64,000 bases of DNA, from positions 1-64,000 of the forward strand of contig CDMY01000228.1 in the NCBI GenBank assembly GCA_001179505.1, written 5' to 3'. Every line of letters starts with the position of its first letter. Position 1 is the first letter of the stretch. A program made the translations under genes and the position numbers. This DNA comes from Vitrella brassicaformis (Eukaryota; Sar; Vitrellaceae). The notes below the pieces were generated by a model. It was not told where the DNA came from. It ran no database searches and worked only from the letters and a program-made list of their open reading frames with translations. This document shows, in pieces, positions 35,774 to 47,180 of the stretch.

Positions 35774-36179
35774 CAAGGCAAGCGTCTTGGTGGTCCAAAA
35801 CTGGCTGCGAGCCACGAAAACCGACCTCTGATCCCAAAACCAGCTTTGCACAGTGCAAAACCGGTTTTGCGACAGAGAGAACCGGTTTGCGATAGAGAAA
35901 ACCGGTTTTGCTTGTTTTCAAAGCCCGGTTTTCCCTGTTTGAGTGCCGGTTTTCGAGCCACAGTTTTGTGGAGACATCTATTTGTGGTCGTGTCTCTACA
36001 AAATCGGCACTCAAACAGGGAAAACCGGGCTTTGAAAACAAGCAAAACCGGTTTTCTCTATCGCAAACCGGTTCTCTCTGTCGCAAAACCGGTTTTGCAC
36101 TGTGCAAAGCTGGTTTTGGGATCAGAGGTCGGTTTTCGTGGCTCGCAGCCAGTTTTGGACCACCAAGACGCTTGCCTTG
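35774..36179. mobile_element. Foldback (MITE-like) element with identical 174-bp arms
   Basis: The left arm 35774-35947 and right arm 36006-36179 are exact reverse complements by direct comparison. The 58-bp centre is itself partly palindromic (gtggagac / gtctctac). Each arm contains several copies of the palindromic core aaaccggttt (for example near 35860, 35880 and 35900). Termini are caaggcaagcgtcttgg. There is no coding capacity for a transposase: the frames inside are translations of the palindrome. It sits between a (TA)n tract and segmental copy B. A non-autonomous DNA transposon or foldback element is the simplest reading. The perfect arms indicate recent origin or gene conversion. 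Confidence 0.8.
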
Positions 36180-36190
36180 AACCGAGTTTG

Positions 36191-36411
36191 AGCTCGATGC
36201 CGGTGGAGGTGGAGGTGGGTGCCGCCAAGAGGAGGGATCCATCATCTGCACCGATTCTGATCATCAGGGGTCGTCCAGCGCTCCGTGCACGGCGGTGCGA
36301 TTGCGAGCTATGTACCAGGACCCAATGGCCAGTTACGGTGCCAGGATGATTCAGTCCGTTGGCAGGGCGGCGCTGTGATGATGCGAATGAGGTAGATGTC
36401 CAAGAAGTGGG
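36191..36411. repeat. Segmental duplicate, copy B
   Basis: This is the second copy of 30889-31090, in the same orientation, immediately right of the foldback element. On the minus strand it would encode a start resembling that of the proline-rich gene (MDPSSWRHPPPPPPASSS), but the frame runs straight into the foldback element, so this copy is a truncated, non-functional gene start. Confidence 0.8.
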
Positions 36412-36688
36412 AGGTGGTGTGGCGGTCGCTGATGCATCACCTCAAGCTCAGCGAGGAGAACGTCAAGGTGGATGCCATCCACCAGCCCTCGCACAAGCGG
36501 TTCCTCCTCAACAGAGTCGTCCGGCTGCCCATGCATGGCGACATACAGGTGTCTGGACACCTTATGCTGGAAGGCCGATATTCGATGGATGCATCATCTG
36601 CACACTTGTACTTGGCTTCTGTCTGCAATGACTGCAGTTGGCTGGTGTCGGCGAGGCGCCTTACACGAAGGAGAGCAACGCTCCCCCC
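36412..36688. other. Unassigned stretch upstream of the helicase gene
   Basis: Open on both strands. A plus-strand frame from ATG 36396 reads SKKWEVVWRSLMHHLKLSEE for 98 codons. A minus-strand frame over the same bases shares the block PLLGHL...HHH...AALPT with copy A. Neither continues through splice sites I can identify. It may be a remnant of the duplicated region, or 5' untranslated sequence of the helicase gene. Confidence 0.35.
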
Positions 36689-39600
36689 ATGAACCAGATC
36701 TGGCCAAATTCGCCGCTCCTTCCGCCAATGTGCACCGATAGCGTCCCTTTGCCTTCATTCAAGACTGGTCGGCCGGCGGGCGATGAAAGATCCGTCCGTC
36801 ATGCACTCACTGACGCCAAGCTATGTGTGTGTGTCCGTGTGTGTCTGTCAGCCTGGGACCGGTCTGTCCGTGAGGTGATCCGAGATGCACTGAGAAAGGG
36901 TCCGCCAACGGGCGGGAAGAACGGCTGGCGAGGATACATACTATTACCTGCCCGTCTTCTGTCTGCAGATGTGTTGCGTGCGGATGCGTTGGCCCCGCTG
37001 CCTTCGGAACTGCGGAAAGCTGTCACAGAACTCACTTCCCAACAGGTGTGTAGAGGGAAACACACACTGGCGTCGGGAATGTGTCGAGTGCTGTGTGTAT
37101 ACCATACGGCAGGGTGGTGACCATCGGATGGGCGTTCGGCAGCTGGTTGACGGCTGGTATCAGGCCATGGACGTGGATCACCCCGCGGCGAGACGCACAC
37201 TCATTCAGCACTTCCCGCCACCCAAATGGACGCGCCAACGCGGTGGGTGACTATGGGAGGGACGATCAAAGGCGGACCTTGTGCAGCTCTGTGTGTGTGT
37301 TGTGTTGTGTTGTGTTGTCTTCTGTGTGTCAGGGATGTGTGTGCCGATCGATGTGTATCGGCAGTGTGCTGTGGGGCCTGCCCTGAGGCCGCACGCAGCC
37401 TGGGACGTAGGACAGACCGCTCACTCACTCACACAACATCTCAACATCTACATCTACACCGTCATCTATCTCACCCCTTGTCAGGCGCTGGACCATCTGG
37501 AGCGGAACATCGACATCGAGCCGCAGGAAGACATATCGGAGACGTTCATGCCCACACGGCCACCCGGTGCCGCTTCCGGTGCCGGTGGCCATCGTGGGGT
37601 GGTGAGGGAAGGGTCAAGGGAACTGGGGACGGGCAAGGGAAGGGGCGACGAATCTGGCCCAGGAATGGAGTATTATAGGTAGGTCAGTTTGAGCCAATGA
37701 CCAAGGCCACCCGGCATGTATGTATGTGCACATGTGCGCGTCAATCAGGAGGTCGCTTGTCACTCTCGAGAGGGAGCGGGCCTCACACATCATCGATGTA
37801 AGTCAGTCAGCAAGTGCGGACGACACGACCCCTCAGCGGTCACTTTTCCTGCGTCCTTGCCTGTCTGCGCGTCGCGTTGGTTGGCAGACGTACTATGCGT
37901 TGCTGAGCGACCCCTATGAGGGCCACGAGCTGGTCCGCAGCGCGTCCTTCAAACAAAAGAGGGAAGCACGATTCATGGTCGAAGGTAGGGTGGGTGCATA
38001 GGAAGTCAGAACCCTCGCTGCATACAAGAGACAACCATGGGACCAAGCCTCTTGTGTGTCAGCTGACATGTCCCACGTGAGTCGCGATGACCTCTGCGTC
38101 CTCATACCGAGAGACGAGGTGTGCAGAGTGGACATGACGCAACCAACATCTGATCATGTATCTGATGTCATCCTCCTTCCTCTTGTATCTATCTGGTGTG
38201 TCTCGTATGGTCAGGACACGTCTCGCTTCGTGAGCGACGTTCGTCACATCCACGGAGACGCATTCGACTACAGGTAATACATACAAAGCCATCCATCCAT
38301 CCATCCTTCGTCCTTCTGCCTGCTCATCTCCTCAGCGCCGTTCACATCGCTCCACCCCATCCCCCCGCCCACGCGACCCCCAATGTGCGCCTGACATGTC
38401 TCGCCTGTGAGAAGCCCTTCGACCTTCCCCCATCACGCCTCCTCCAGCCAGAGCCCCTGCAGTGCCCCTCATGCGGCCACTCAAGCAGGCCCACAAGCGG
38501 CGTTCATCACGGAGGGGAGCAAGTGGGCCAGGGGGAGGGTGGGGTGAGTGGAGGCCGGAAGGAGAAATCAAGGCTTAGGGACGCTGAGACAAGGGTGGGT
38601 ATGCACGCTGAACAAGGAAGGCTGTCTGGTTGCCGTGGCAGACTGTGCCTGCGTCGTCTCGACAATGCAGGACGTGCGAGACCCTTACCGCTTCTGCAAA
38701 CGCGATGAGGTGAGGTGAGGTGAGACGACAATAAAACCCCTGCAAGCATCCCTTGCATTCTTATGCAACCTACCTCTCTCTGTCTCTTTCTCTCTCTGTT
38801 TTCCAACTGACAGGCGTGGGTTGGCCAGGTGGTCCGCATCCGTCAGGCCAACAAGATCTGCTTGCTGCAGCTCAAGGTCCACCCCATCCTCATCTCAGCC
38901 CAGGACCCCACCACCACCACCACCCCGTCCAGCGACCCCCACCCCCTGGCGGGCTCTGTGCCCGTGGAGCCCTCCTACTGGGTGGCCTGGCCGTCGGTCA
39001 TACCAAGGGTCTTCGATAGACAGCTCAGAGCACTCAGAAGAATCGCACTTTTCGGTATGTATGTGCGCCTCTGTGTGGGTCGATCCTTGCATGCACATGA
39101 CTGCATGTGCGTGTGTGTGTGGATGCTGGATGCTGGATGCTTTCGTTTTGTTTGCTAGGTGACGAGTATTGCTCTGAGTCGGTGCGGAAGCTTATTCTCT
39201 CCCCCTCGGGCAACCCTGTCGGACCGCTGCAGAAAGCGGCCGGGCGTGAGCCTGCTGGTGATGGTCTTGGTGGTGCTGGAGCTGGTGCTGGTGCTGGTGG
39301 CGATGAGATCCAATCCTGCTTCCCCGAGCTGAGCGCGGGACAGAGAGACGCAGGTAGGTAGGTACAGAGAGAGGTGTGATGCAGTAAGACTCCTAAGTAG
39401 GGAGATTATGCTGTGTGTTTGGCATCAGTGAGGAGTGCCCTGTCGTCTCGCGAGCCAATCTGCCTGATCCGGGGTGAGAAAAGAGGAAGGAGAAGCCGAG
39501 AAGGAACGGGCCGATTGTGGTCTGTCATGTGTGCAGGTCCTCCTGGCACGGGCAAGACCGCGACAGCAGCAGCCATTGTTGCAAGTATGTATCCACCAAA

Positions 39601-42499
39601 TGCACACACACACCACACAAACACACACACACACACGCAGGTGCAGAGAAAAGACGATTAGGAGTTTTCCCCTTCTATCTGTGTGTCTGTGTGTGTGTGC
39701 GTGTGTCTTAGTGTGGGCCACATCGGACCCAACGGACTGCTCGCCCATCTACGCCTGTGCCGGTAGGCAATCCAATGGAGGCACGGGTCCCGTTGTGTCT
39801 GTCATCCAGTTCGCCCCCTTCCCCTCCGCTCCACCCTCCTCATGTGCCACAGGCACCCATGCGGCCGTGGCGCAGCTGAAGCGGCACCTGCTGCGTTGGG
39901 GCATTCGCCCCAGCAACCCACGCGACCACATCAGCAGCAGCCACAGCCGTGACACCGCGACCGCCAGCTCTGCGGATGAGGCGGCGGAGAATCCTGAGCC
40001 TGATGGCGATAGCGTTGGTGGGGATGGCGAGGAGGGTGAAGCAATAAGCGATGGGGAGGGTGCTAGAGGGGGTGAGAGTGGGGGCGACTCGGATGGTGCT
40101 GGAGGAGAGTGCGGAGGAGGGGGCGGGAGGCGGCAGCACGCACATGTGTTTGTGCAGACTGTGTACCAGGTAGATAGATCAGTTACACTGGCATGCCATG
40201 CCTGACGACGCCATGAGAAGGGATGTACGTATGTGTTGTTCTGTGGGTGGTCAATCAACAATTCATTCAGGCGTCCATCTTTGCGCGTCGGGAGCTGCCC
40301 CGCGTGCTCATCGACGAAAGCACTCAGATATCGGGTCAGTCAGCTAGCTGAGATGGGACAACACACACGACACGACCCTTCATGAGCCTGCTTGCCTCAT
40401 CCACTGTGGGTGGATGGATGGATGGATGCTTGTCTCTTGTCTGTGGTTGTGGGTGCGGTGCCGACGGGTGAGTGAAGAGTACGCGGCGCTGATCCCCCTG
40501 GCACAGAGGTGCCGGAAGCTGCTGCTCATCGGAGGTAGGCAGGCCAGCATCAAGACACTGTCCTGTGTGTGTGGTGTGGAAAGACGTGTGTGGCCGATGC
40601 TGCTGCTCCTGCGGTGCAGACCCTGCCCAGTTGCCCCCCCTCTCGCCTCTGAACAAGGTAGACAGGGCGGTTCGGTCGGCACAGATGGATTGGATGGATG
40701 TGCTGCTGCACATGATATGTGCGCATATATATGATCCATGTTGTGTGTGGTGTGGTGTGTCGTCTTCAGCAAGTGTACGGCGAGCGCCACGAGCCCGTCA
40801 CCAGCCTGTTCGATAAACTGCAAAAGCAGGGTAAGGGAAGGTAAGCTAAGACAAGACAGATGCCAAGCCCGTGCCAACCATCCACAGCACAGCACACAAG
40901 AGACGTCCCTCGCTCATGCCTGCCTCTGCACTGCACGCCTCTATGCTGTGCACTCCACGTGTGTGTCAGGTCTGCGGCCGGTGTCTCTGACGGTTCAACA
41001 CCGGATGCCGCCCGTCATCTGCTCCTTCCTCTCCAAGCACTTCTACAGAGGCAACCTGCACACCGACTCCCTCCTCGCCAACAACCCCCCACCACTCCCA
41101 AGCGGCTTCCCGTGGGCCCGGTCGGCCGACGACCCCTCTCTCCCGATGCCCGTGCTCTTCATCGACACACATGGGGGCGGGTATCTGGAGGAGCTGAGAG
41201 ACCGCTCGCTCATGAACCCACTGTGTGTACTGTCTGTATGCTGGAAGGGAGGCGGACACAGCGCGTGTCAGTCAGCATATATTGGTTTGTGTGGTGTGGT
41301 GTGGTCAGTGAGTCGAGTGTGTGTGCAGCCGTGGTGCGGCGCTTGCAGCAGCTGGGGGTGCCCGCCAGCGAAATCGGTGAGTGACGCACGCGATGCGATG
41401 CGATGCGCAGAGAGACACAGAAGGGTGCGCAGAGAGAGTGGCTGGAGACTGTTTGATTTGGGCAGGTGTGATAACGCCCTACGACTCGCACAAGCGGCTG
41501 CTCAAGAGGGCCATACACGGAATGGTACACACACACACACACACTCATGCACGATTGCAGGCGTCCGTCACTCACCTCACGGTGTCTTGTCTGTGTGTGC
41601 TTCCTTCTACGTGTGTGTGTGTGTTGTTGGGCCTGCAGGAGGGCGGCATCGTCAGCCGTCGGGTGGCTTTCCTTTCGCAGGCAGGCAACCAACGCTAAGC
41701 CACACACAACGAACGCCAGCCACGTGTCAGACATGACATCCATCATGCCTGTGTCGTTGCGTGTCTCTGGCTGTGTCCCCCCTCCCCTCAGCTGGATTTG
41801 CTTGAGTTGGAGCCCCACCCACACGTTCTCACCGTAGACGGCTTCCAGGTGGAGTACCTACCTAGCTCACTCACATGAAGACCAATGCGTCACAGTGCCG
41901 GATGAGTGGATGGATGGATGGATGGATACGCCTCTCTCTGTCTGTCAGGGGTCTGAGCGCGACTTCATTGTCTTCAGTGCCGTCAGGTCTAACCTACAGG
42001 TACAACGCGGCTGACTGACTGACTGACAACATTCGACAGACAGAATCATCTTTCGGTCGAATCTGTGTGTCGGGGGGCTGTGCGGTGTGCCGCAGGCGTC
42101 TCTCGGGTTCCTCAAGGACGAGAGGCGCATGTGCGTGGCGCTGTCGCGTTGCAAACGAGGTGAGGCACCACTCACCACCAACACACAACACACGTCCGTC
42201 CTCGAGATGTATGTATGTCTTTCGGGCCGTCGGTTGTCTGTCAGCGTTGATAATGGTGGGCGACTCCAAGACACTCAGCTCACACCCCATCTGGCAGGTG
42301 GGCGACAGACACACAGGGCTGGTTCTAGGCTCCATATCACTCATTTGTGCGTGCACCGTGACCCACCTAGGAGTGGGTGGCGTACGTGGACTCGCTGGGC
42401 TGCCGGGTGTCTTACGGCACCTTCATGAGGCAGCTCCACCAAGCACACCACACACACGGGCAGGGATCGATGAGTGTGTGCAGGAGTAGTGTAGTGTAG
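36689..42499 (+). CDS. SF1B RNA/DNA helicase, UPF1/IGHMBP2-like
   Basis: A long gene of about twenty exons. The helicase core is complete: Walker A GPPGTGKTATAAA (near 39537), motif II RVLIDESTQIS (near 40305), motif III IGDPAQLPPLSPL built across an intron (40533/40620), LTVQHRMPPVICSFLSKHFY (motif IV region, near 41000), GVITPYDSHKRLL (motif V region), VDGFQGSERDFIVFSAVRSN and RRMCVALSRCKRALIMVGD (motif VI). It ends TAG at 42497-42499. Before the core is a possible zinc ribbon, LTCLACEKPF...LQCPSCGH (about 38386-38480), in place of the UPF1 CH domain, and a region with DPYRFCKRDE. An acidic Asp/Glu/Gly insert (about 39965-40130) lies between motifs I and II. N-terminal exons (DVLRADALAPLPSELRKAVT, GVRQLVDGWYQAMDVDHPA) are supported by phase, but the start at 36689 is a guess. 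Roles could be mRNA decay or replication/recombination; without the CH domain a strict UPF1 assignment is not justified. Confidence 0.8.
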
Positions 42500-42712
42500 T
42501 GTGTAGGCCGAGACGGACAGACGGATGATTGCGTGTGCCTTGCTGTCTATTGCTGTCCCGTCCCCCTCGACCATTTCTATTGCTGTCCTGATATCTGTGA
42601 CAAACAAGGCGCGACAGACCATGTTCGTAGAAGAGTCCACTTTCTCAGCCGTTTTGGCCGCCTAGGGTGCTGCCTGAAACCGCTGCTGCTTTGAGAGAGC
42701 TCCCTTCTCCCA

Positions 42713-44104
42713 GTGGGGAAGAGGCGGGTGTTCCGAGGGCATTTTATGATGATGTTGTTCTTGATCTCCCTCCTCCTCCTTACAGCAAATGGACACGCAG
42801 GTAACCAACCACACCGACCGTCACTCCATTCATTCGTCAACACCCTTCTGCTTTGCAGGGCGGCCATCGGCCGGTTTGGAGGCTATCCGGGAGCTGAAGC
42901 AAGCTGCTCTCTCGGTGTGCGAGGGGAAAGGCAGCACGTTCAATGCAAGTTTGGACGTGCATTTGTCGTGTGAAATTTGTGTGAAATCCTCTGTTTGTCG
43001 CCTTCAGGGGGATACAGTGTTGGCGCAGCGAATGCTGCACGAGGGCGCCGATCCCAATGAGGGCAGGCCCGACAACAAGACGTCACTCATGTGGGCGATT
43101 GATGGCACTCTGCCGTGGAAGATGGTCAAGGTGCTGCTGCCCTACGTGACCGACCTGGATGTGCGAGATGAAAGATGGATGTCGGCTCTGCACTACGGGG
43201 CCATCAAGGGAGACGACGGTGTGGTGAGGGCGCTTCTCAATGCGACAGGAAACGTGAGGGGCGATGCGCGGCTGCCGGACGTCAATGGACGGGACAGCAA
43301 CGGAGCCACGCCTCTGTTACTTGCTGTGAACCACGGTGACTTCCCTGACGTCGTCCAGACTCTCCTGGACCACGGTAGGAGGGGGAGGGGGATACCACGG
43401 GCAACAAAGCCGTGTTGCGTTCTCTCGAGTGTGTTAGGTGCCGATATAGAGGCGCAAGGATTCGTTTCTTTCTCGTCCAATATTGCTGTCAGTCCACTCA
43501 TCGAAGCTGCTTCGCAGGTGCGACACTTTCACAATGCACGACCAACATGGAAGGCAGCTGCTTCGACCTTTTGATGCTTGCAGGGGCGCGTGGAGAGTGT
43601 GCAGCTGTTGTTGAAGAATGGAGCGGACATAAACCGAGGCGGCGGAGAGCAGATCACGCCATTGATGGTAGGGAGCTCTTGCAGATGCGCATGGGGGCTC
43701 GCGTGCAATCTGGACCATAAGCCCCAGATTGTGAAGATGCTGCTTGACCAAGGAGCCGACATTCACGCCCGTAACAACATTGGATGGCAGCCTCTTCACT
43801 ACGCTGCGAGAAGGTAACAAAAAACGCCTCCTGATACGTGGTCATGCCTCTCTGCTGGCTGGCTCTCTTCGGCTGTGCAGGGGCTGCGATGAGCACGTGG
43901 GCATTCTCATGGTTAAAGCATCTGCCGACCCCCTGATTCCCGCGAAGGATGGCCAGGCGCCCGCTGAAGTGGCACATAGCGGGGTAGGCTAAACAACTGT
44001 CACTTTCCCTTGCGCGTGCCACCGCCTGTCGATTAAAATGTGTGCAGGGTTATCACGCTCTCGCGAAGCGCTTGAGGGACTATGAAGACCGCAAGTGCAA
44101 GTAG
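42713..44104 (+). CDS. Secreted or lumenal ankyrin-repeat protein, unit 1
   Basis: Exon 1 (ATG 42713, or 42746) encodes a signal peptide (MMLFLISLLLLTANGHA). Exon 2 encodes GLEAIRELKQAALSVCEGKG and is followed by an intron with a GC donor (GCAAGT at about 42948). The intron is also open in frame, but the paralogous second unit is spliced at the same place, which supports removal. Ankyrin repeats follow: GDTVLAQRMLHEGADPNEG, NKTSLMWAIDGTLPWKMVKV, WMSALHYGAIKGDDGVVRAL, GATPLLLAVNHGDFPDVVQT, SPLIEAASQGRVESVQLLLK and WQPLHYAARRGCDEHVGILM. The end is DYEDRKCK and TAG at 44102-44104. The next unit begins about 60 nt later on the same strand with clear similarity throughout, so the two arose by tandem duplication and might even be one gene if an unseen splice bypasses the stop. 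Confidence 0.7.
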
Positions 44105-44163
44105 CCGGCAACCACGTCGGTGAGCAAAACGATCATCTTGCATGTGTAGAGAGGATTCGCGCG

Positions 44164-45658
44164 ATGCTGGATGCCACTGACGAGTCAACAAACGGCTCTG
44201 TGAGCAGTGTGGACCTCGCCATGGGACTCAAACGTGCTGCTTTCCACGTAAACCGGGTGTCTCGGGAAATGACAGAGCCTTGTCAACTCGATACTTGGCA
44301 TTCTTGTGTTGTCAGGGCAATAGCCTTCTCGTGTCCCTCTTGTTGGATGAGGGAGCGGATCGGAATGAGCGTCAGCCCGATAACAGGACAGCCCTCATCT
44401 GGGCGGTAAAAGGCGCGAGCCCCCTGCAGATGGTGCAGCTGTTGCTGCCTCACATGCGAGCCATCGACGACGTTGACGGCGAATCCAAGTCGGCCCTCCA
44501 CTATGCTGCGATGACGGGTGACGCTGCGGTCGTCAGGGCCCTGTTGGAGGCAGCCAGCGCTAGCCGAAGGGCTCTTGACGTGAATGGCCTCGACAACCAA
44601 TGGCAGACTCCGATGTTCCTCGCCGTCTACAATGGCGACTGGCCAGATGTCGTGGAAACACTCATAGAGTTCGGTGAGTGGCCAAGGCAGGATGCAGCCG
44701 CACTTCACCTCCGTTATATCCTGTCCTCGTTTGGGCGATTCAGGTGCACACGTGAATGAAACGCGTTTGGTGCCCCTCCTCGCGGCTGCCTCGAAGCGTC
44801 ACGTTGGTGCAGTGGAGGTGTTGCTCCGACACGGAGCGGACCCAAATGCAGGGGAGTACGTAGACGTTGCTGGGGGTGAATGGACGCTGCTGCAGCATGC
44901 CTGCACGTGCACCTGCGGCAACAGCCCGATCAGCAAGGAGCTGTACCTCATCCACTCCATGTACGAGTGTGACGAGCGCCACAGCAGAATGCTTATGCTG
45001 GCCCTCTCATACGGAGCAGATGTCAATGGTGTCGGATATGAAAAATTCACTGCACTCCATCTAGCTGCGTTGGGGTGAGCTAAGAAACACCCCGCTCACA
45101 CACTTGGGTGGATGCGTGTGTGTGTGTGTGTTGTCTTGTGCGTGTCTCTTTCATGCAGGGGGTGCTCTCGCGCTGTCACGACGCTACTCAAGGCATCTGC
45201 AGATCCGACAATCGTTTCAAATCTCAATGGACGCACGCCAGCTGGCGACGCTTTCGAAGAGGTAGGCAGGCCGTGCTGTACAGGAGCTGCGCAGCTCGCC
45301 CCGAAGGGATGGTACTGACTGCATGGCTACCTGTCTGCAGGGTCACATTCTTCTTGGATGGCATCTCAGATACCACGAATGTGAGCCAAAAGAAGAGGAG
45401 AGGAACGTCATGCGTGTGGTGGACCGCTTTCTCTCTCTGCATTCGCTGTCTGCAGACAAGACTCACCTCATTCGGTTCTTCTCCTCGCCATGGTCTGTGG
45501 CTCTGGTGCTCTGCTGTGTTGTGATCCTGCTGCTGGCCAATCGGCGGGTGCGTCGCCGTCTGCTCTTCGCCACCAGATGGCTCAATGAAAAGCTAAAGGA
45601 AAAGCTCCTGCATCGTCTGAAGGCGTCTCAAGAAAGTGAGAAAGGAACAAACCAATAG
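44164..45658 (+). CDS. Ankyrin-repeat protein with C-terminal membrane segment, unit 2
   Basis: It begins at ATG 44164 (MLDATDESTNG...) without its own signal peptide. An intron ends at 44317. Repeats then parallel unit 1 closely: GNSLLVSLLLDEGADRNER, NRTALIWAVKGASPLQMVQL, KSALHYAAMTGDAAVVRALL, WQTPMFLAVYNGDWPDVVET, RLVPLLAAASKRHVGAVEVL, FTALHLAALGGCSRAVTTLL. The last exon encodes a transmembrane helix (WSVALVLCCVVILLLA) followed by a basic stretch (NRRVRRRLLFATRWL) and a Lys-rich helix. The unspliced frame stops at 45656-45658. A GTGAGA donor just before that stop joins in phase to an exon at about 45719 (GTQRLSKRDKNRLKKGR). So the protein may continue into the coiled-coil/RING region described next. 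Membrane topology would place the ankyrin repeats and the C-terminal region on opposite sides. Confidence 0.7.
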
Positions 45659-45718
45659 GGAATGTTACAAGGTCTTCATGGTGGGTCTGTCTGTGGTTTG
45701 CTGGCACCACTTCAGCGG

Positions 45719-47180
45719 GCACACAGCGCCTCAGCAAGCGTGACAAGAACAGACTGAAGAAGGGCCGTCCTGAGGACAAGAAGGAAGGCTCACGAATTGA
45801 AGAGAGGCGCCCAGACGCCGATACCGCAGAGAGCACCATCGAGTCGGTGGCAGCAACCATCGTTCAAGAAGCACTGTCTCACTGTTTCGTCTGGTGGGCT
45901 GCAGTGACGCTGTGGATGAGAAGGACGCCACACGAGCCACAGCGAGGCCGGCAGACGCCGATCCCACCGAAAGCGAAGCCAGGTGGGTGACAGCCACCAC
46001 AGCCACCAGTCCCGCATAAGAAACCATGTCTCTGCCATGTGTGTCTGATGATGAATTAGTCGCAGATATGGAGAGGTTGTCAAGCGCTGGGAGGAGAAGT
46101 ATTCGGCGGCCATCCGCGAGCGCAACGAAGCCCGAGAGGCGCTCAGACAGACAGAGATCACCCTGAATGCCGAACGCAATAAGTGAGAAGAACCAACCAG
46201 CAGAGAACAGGAGACTACACTTGTACGTGTGGTGCAGGGGAGAGTCTGACCGACAGAAGGTCAAGTCGCTCAACACGTCGCTGCAGCAGGCGAAGCAAGA
46301 ATGCACCAAAGCCCAGAAGGAGGCCAAGCAGCTCAGTACCAAGTAAGAGTATTGACGAGGTGCAGCTGCATCAACCGTATGTTCTCTGGGTCTGGCGCAG
46401 GTTAGAGAAGCAGCTAGAGGTGGCCAACAGGGAGAAGGCCAGCAAGGGCGAGACCATAGCTGCCGCCCAGCGACAGGCCCACACCCTCAGTGACGAAAAG
46501 AGCAGGTGAGCGGCCATCCAGCCACACAAGGCACCGCTCAGCCACATGCCGACTGGTTTCCCTCACAGGATGAAGGCTCGCCTGGACGGCACCGTGAAAG
46601 AGAGGGACGCCGCACACAAGAAGATCCGCGAGTAGGCGGCGGGATGAAAGGGTCACAGATTTCGTGTTTCTCTATTGTCTGTGTGTGTGCAGGTTAGAGG
46701 CATCTGTCCGCGAGCTGCAGGCAGACGTGGGCTGCCTCGACTCTGCTAGCATCGACAGGTGGGCGCCACTTAAAGAACGAAAAGCCAACGCGTCGCTGGC
46801 CTGTCTCTCGTTATGCATGCCTTTGTCATCAGGTTGTCTGCTGACCGGCTCGAGCACACCGACCAGGAGGGCATCCACAGTCTGCAGAACGACATCCAGG
46901 AGGCCCTGCAGCAGCTGGCGTCTGCTCGCGACCGGCTGATGGGCCGATTGGCCGGCGTGTCTGACCAGGAGCGGCAGCTGCGTGAGCTCGAGGTGCAGGC
47001 CAAGAGGAAGGCCGATGACCTGCAGAAGTGTGTGGTCTGTTTGGACGAGCGCGCCACCATTGTGCTGAGTCCCTGCCGCCACATGTGTCTGGGCGAGAGC
47101 GCAAGTACCGCAAGAGAGAGTGCCCCATGTGCCGCAAACCTTTTGACCGCGACAGGTCGGGAGCCGTCTACACATCGTAG
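45719..47180 (+). CDS. Coiled-coil plus C-terminal RING region, frameshifted; probably 3' part of the preceding gene
   Basis: Exons at about 45719, 46062, 46240, 46402, 46569, 46693 and 46831 encode a long charged coiled coil (YGEVVKRWEEKYSAAIRERN, LNTSLQQAKQECTKAQKEAK, LEKQLEVANREKASKGETIA, LASARDRLMGRLAGVSDQER). It leads to a RING start, CVVCLDERATIVLSPCRHMC. After that the frame must change by two bases to give KYRKRECPMCRKPFDRDRSG and TAG at 47178-47180. The second Cys of the central Cys-x-x-Cys pair is missing at that point (about 47085-47100), so a few bases may be lost. The first exons contain no in-frame ATG, which supports continuity with the ankyrin/transmembrane gene. One junction (45835/45906) needs a weak GTCGGT donor. 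RING proteins of this C-terminal type are E3 ubiquitin ligases. As it stands the RING is broken. Confidence 0.6.

Noticed and set aside
35774-36179. Open frames of 90-200 codons inside the foldback element (both strands)
   Set aside because: They are mirror translations of the palindrome and have no coding features.
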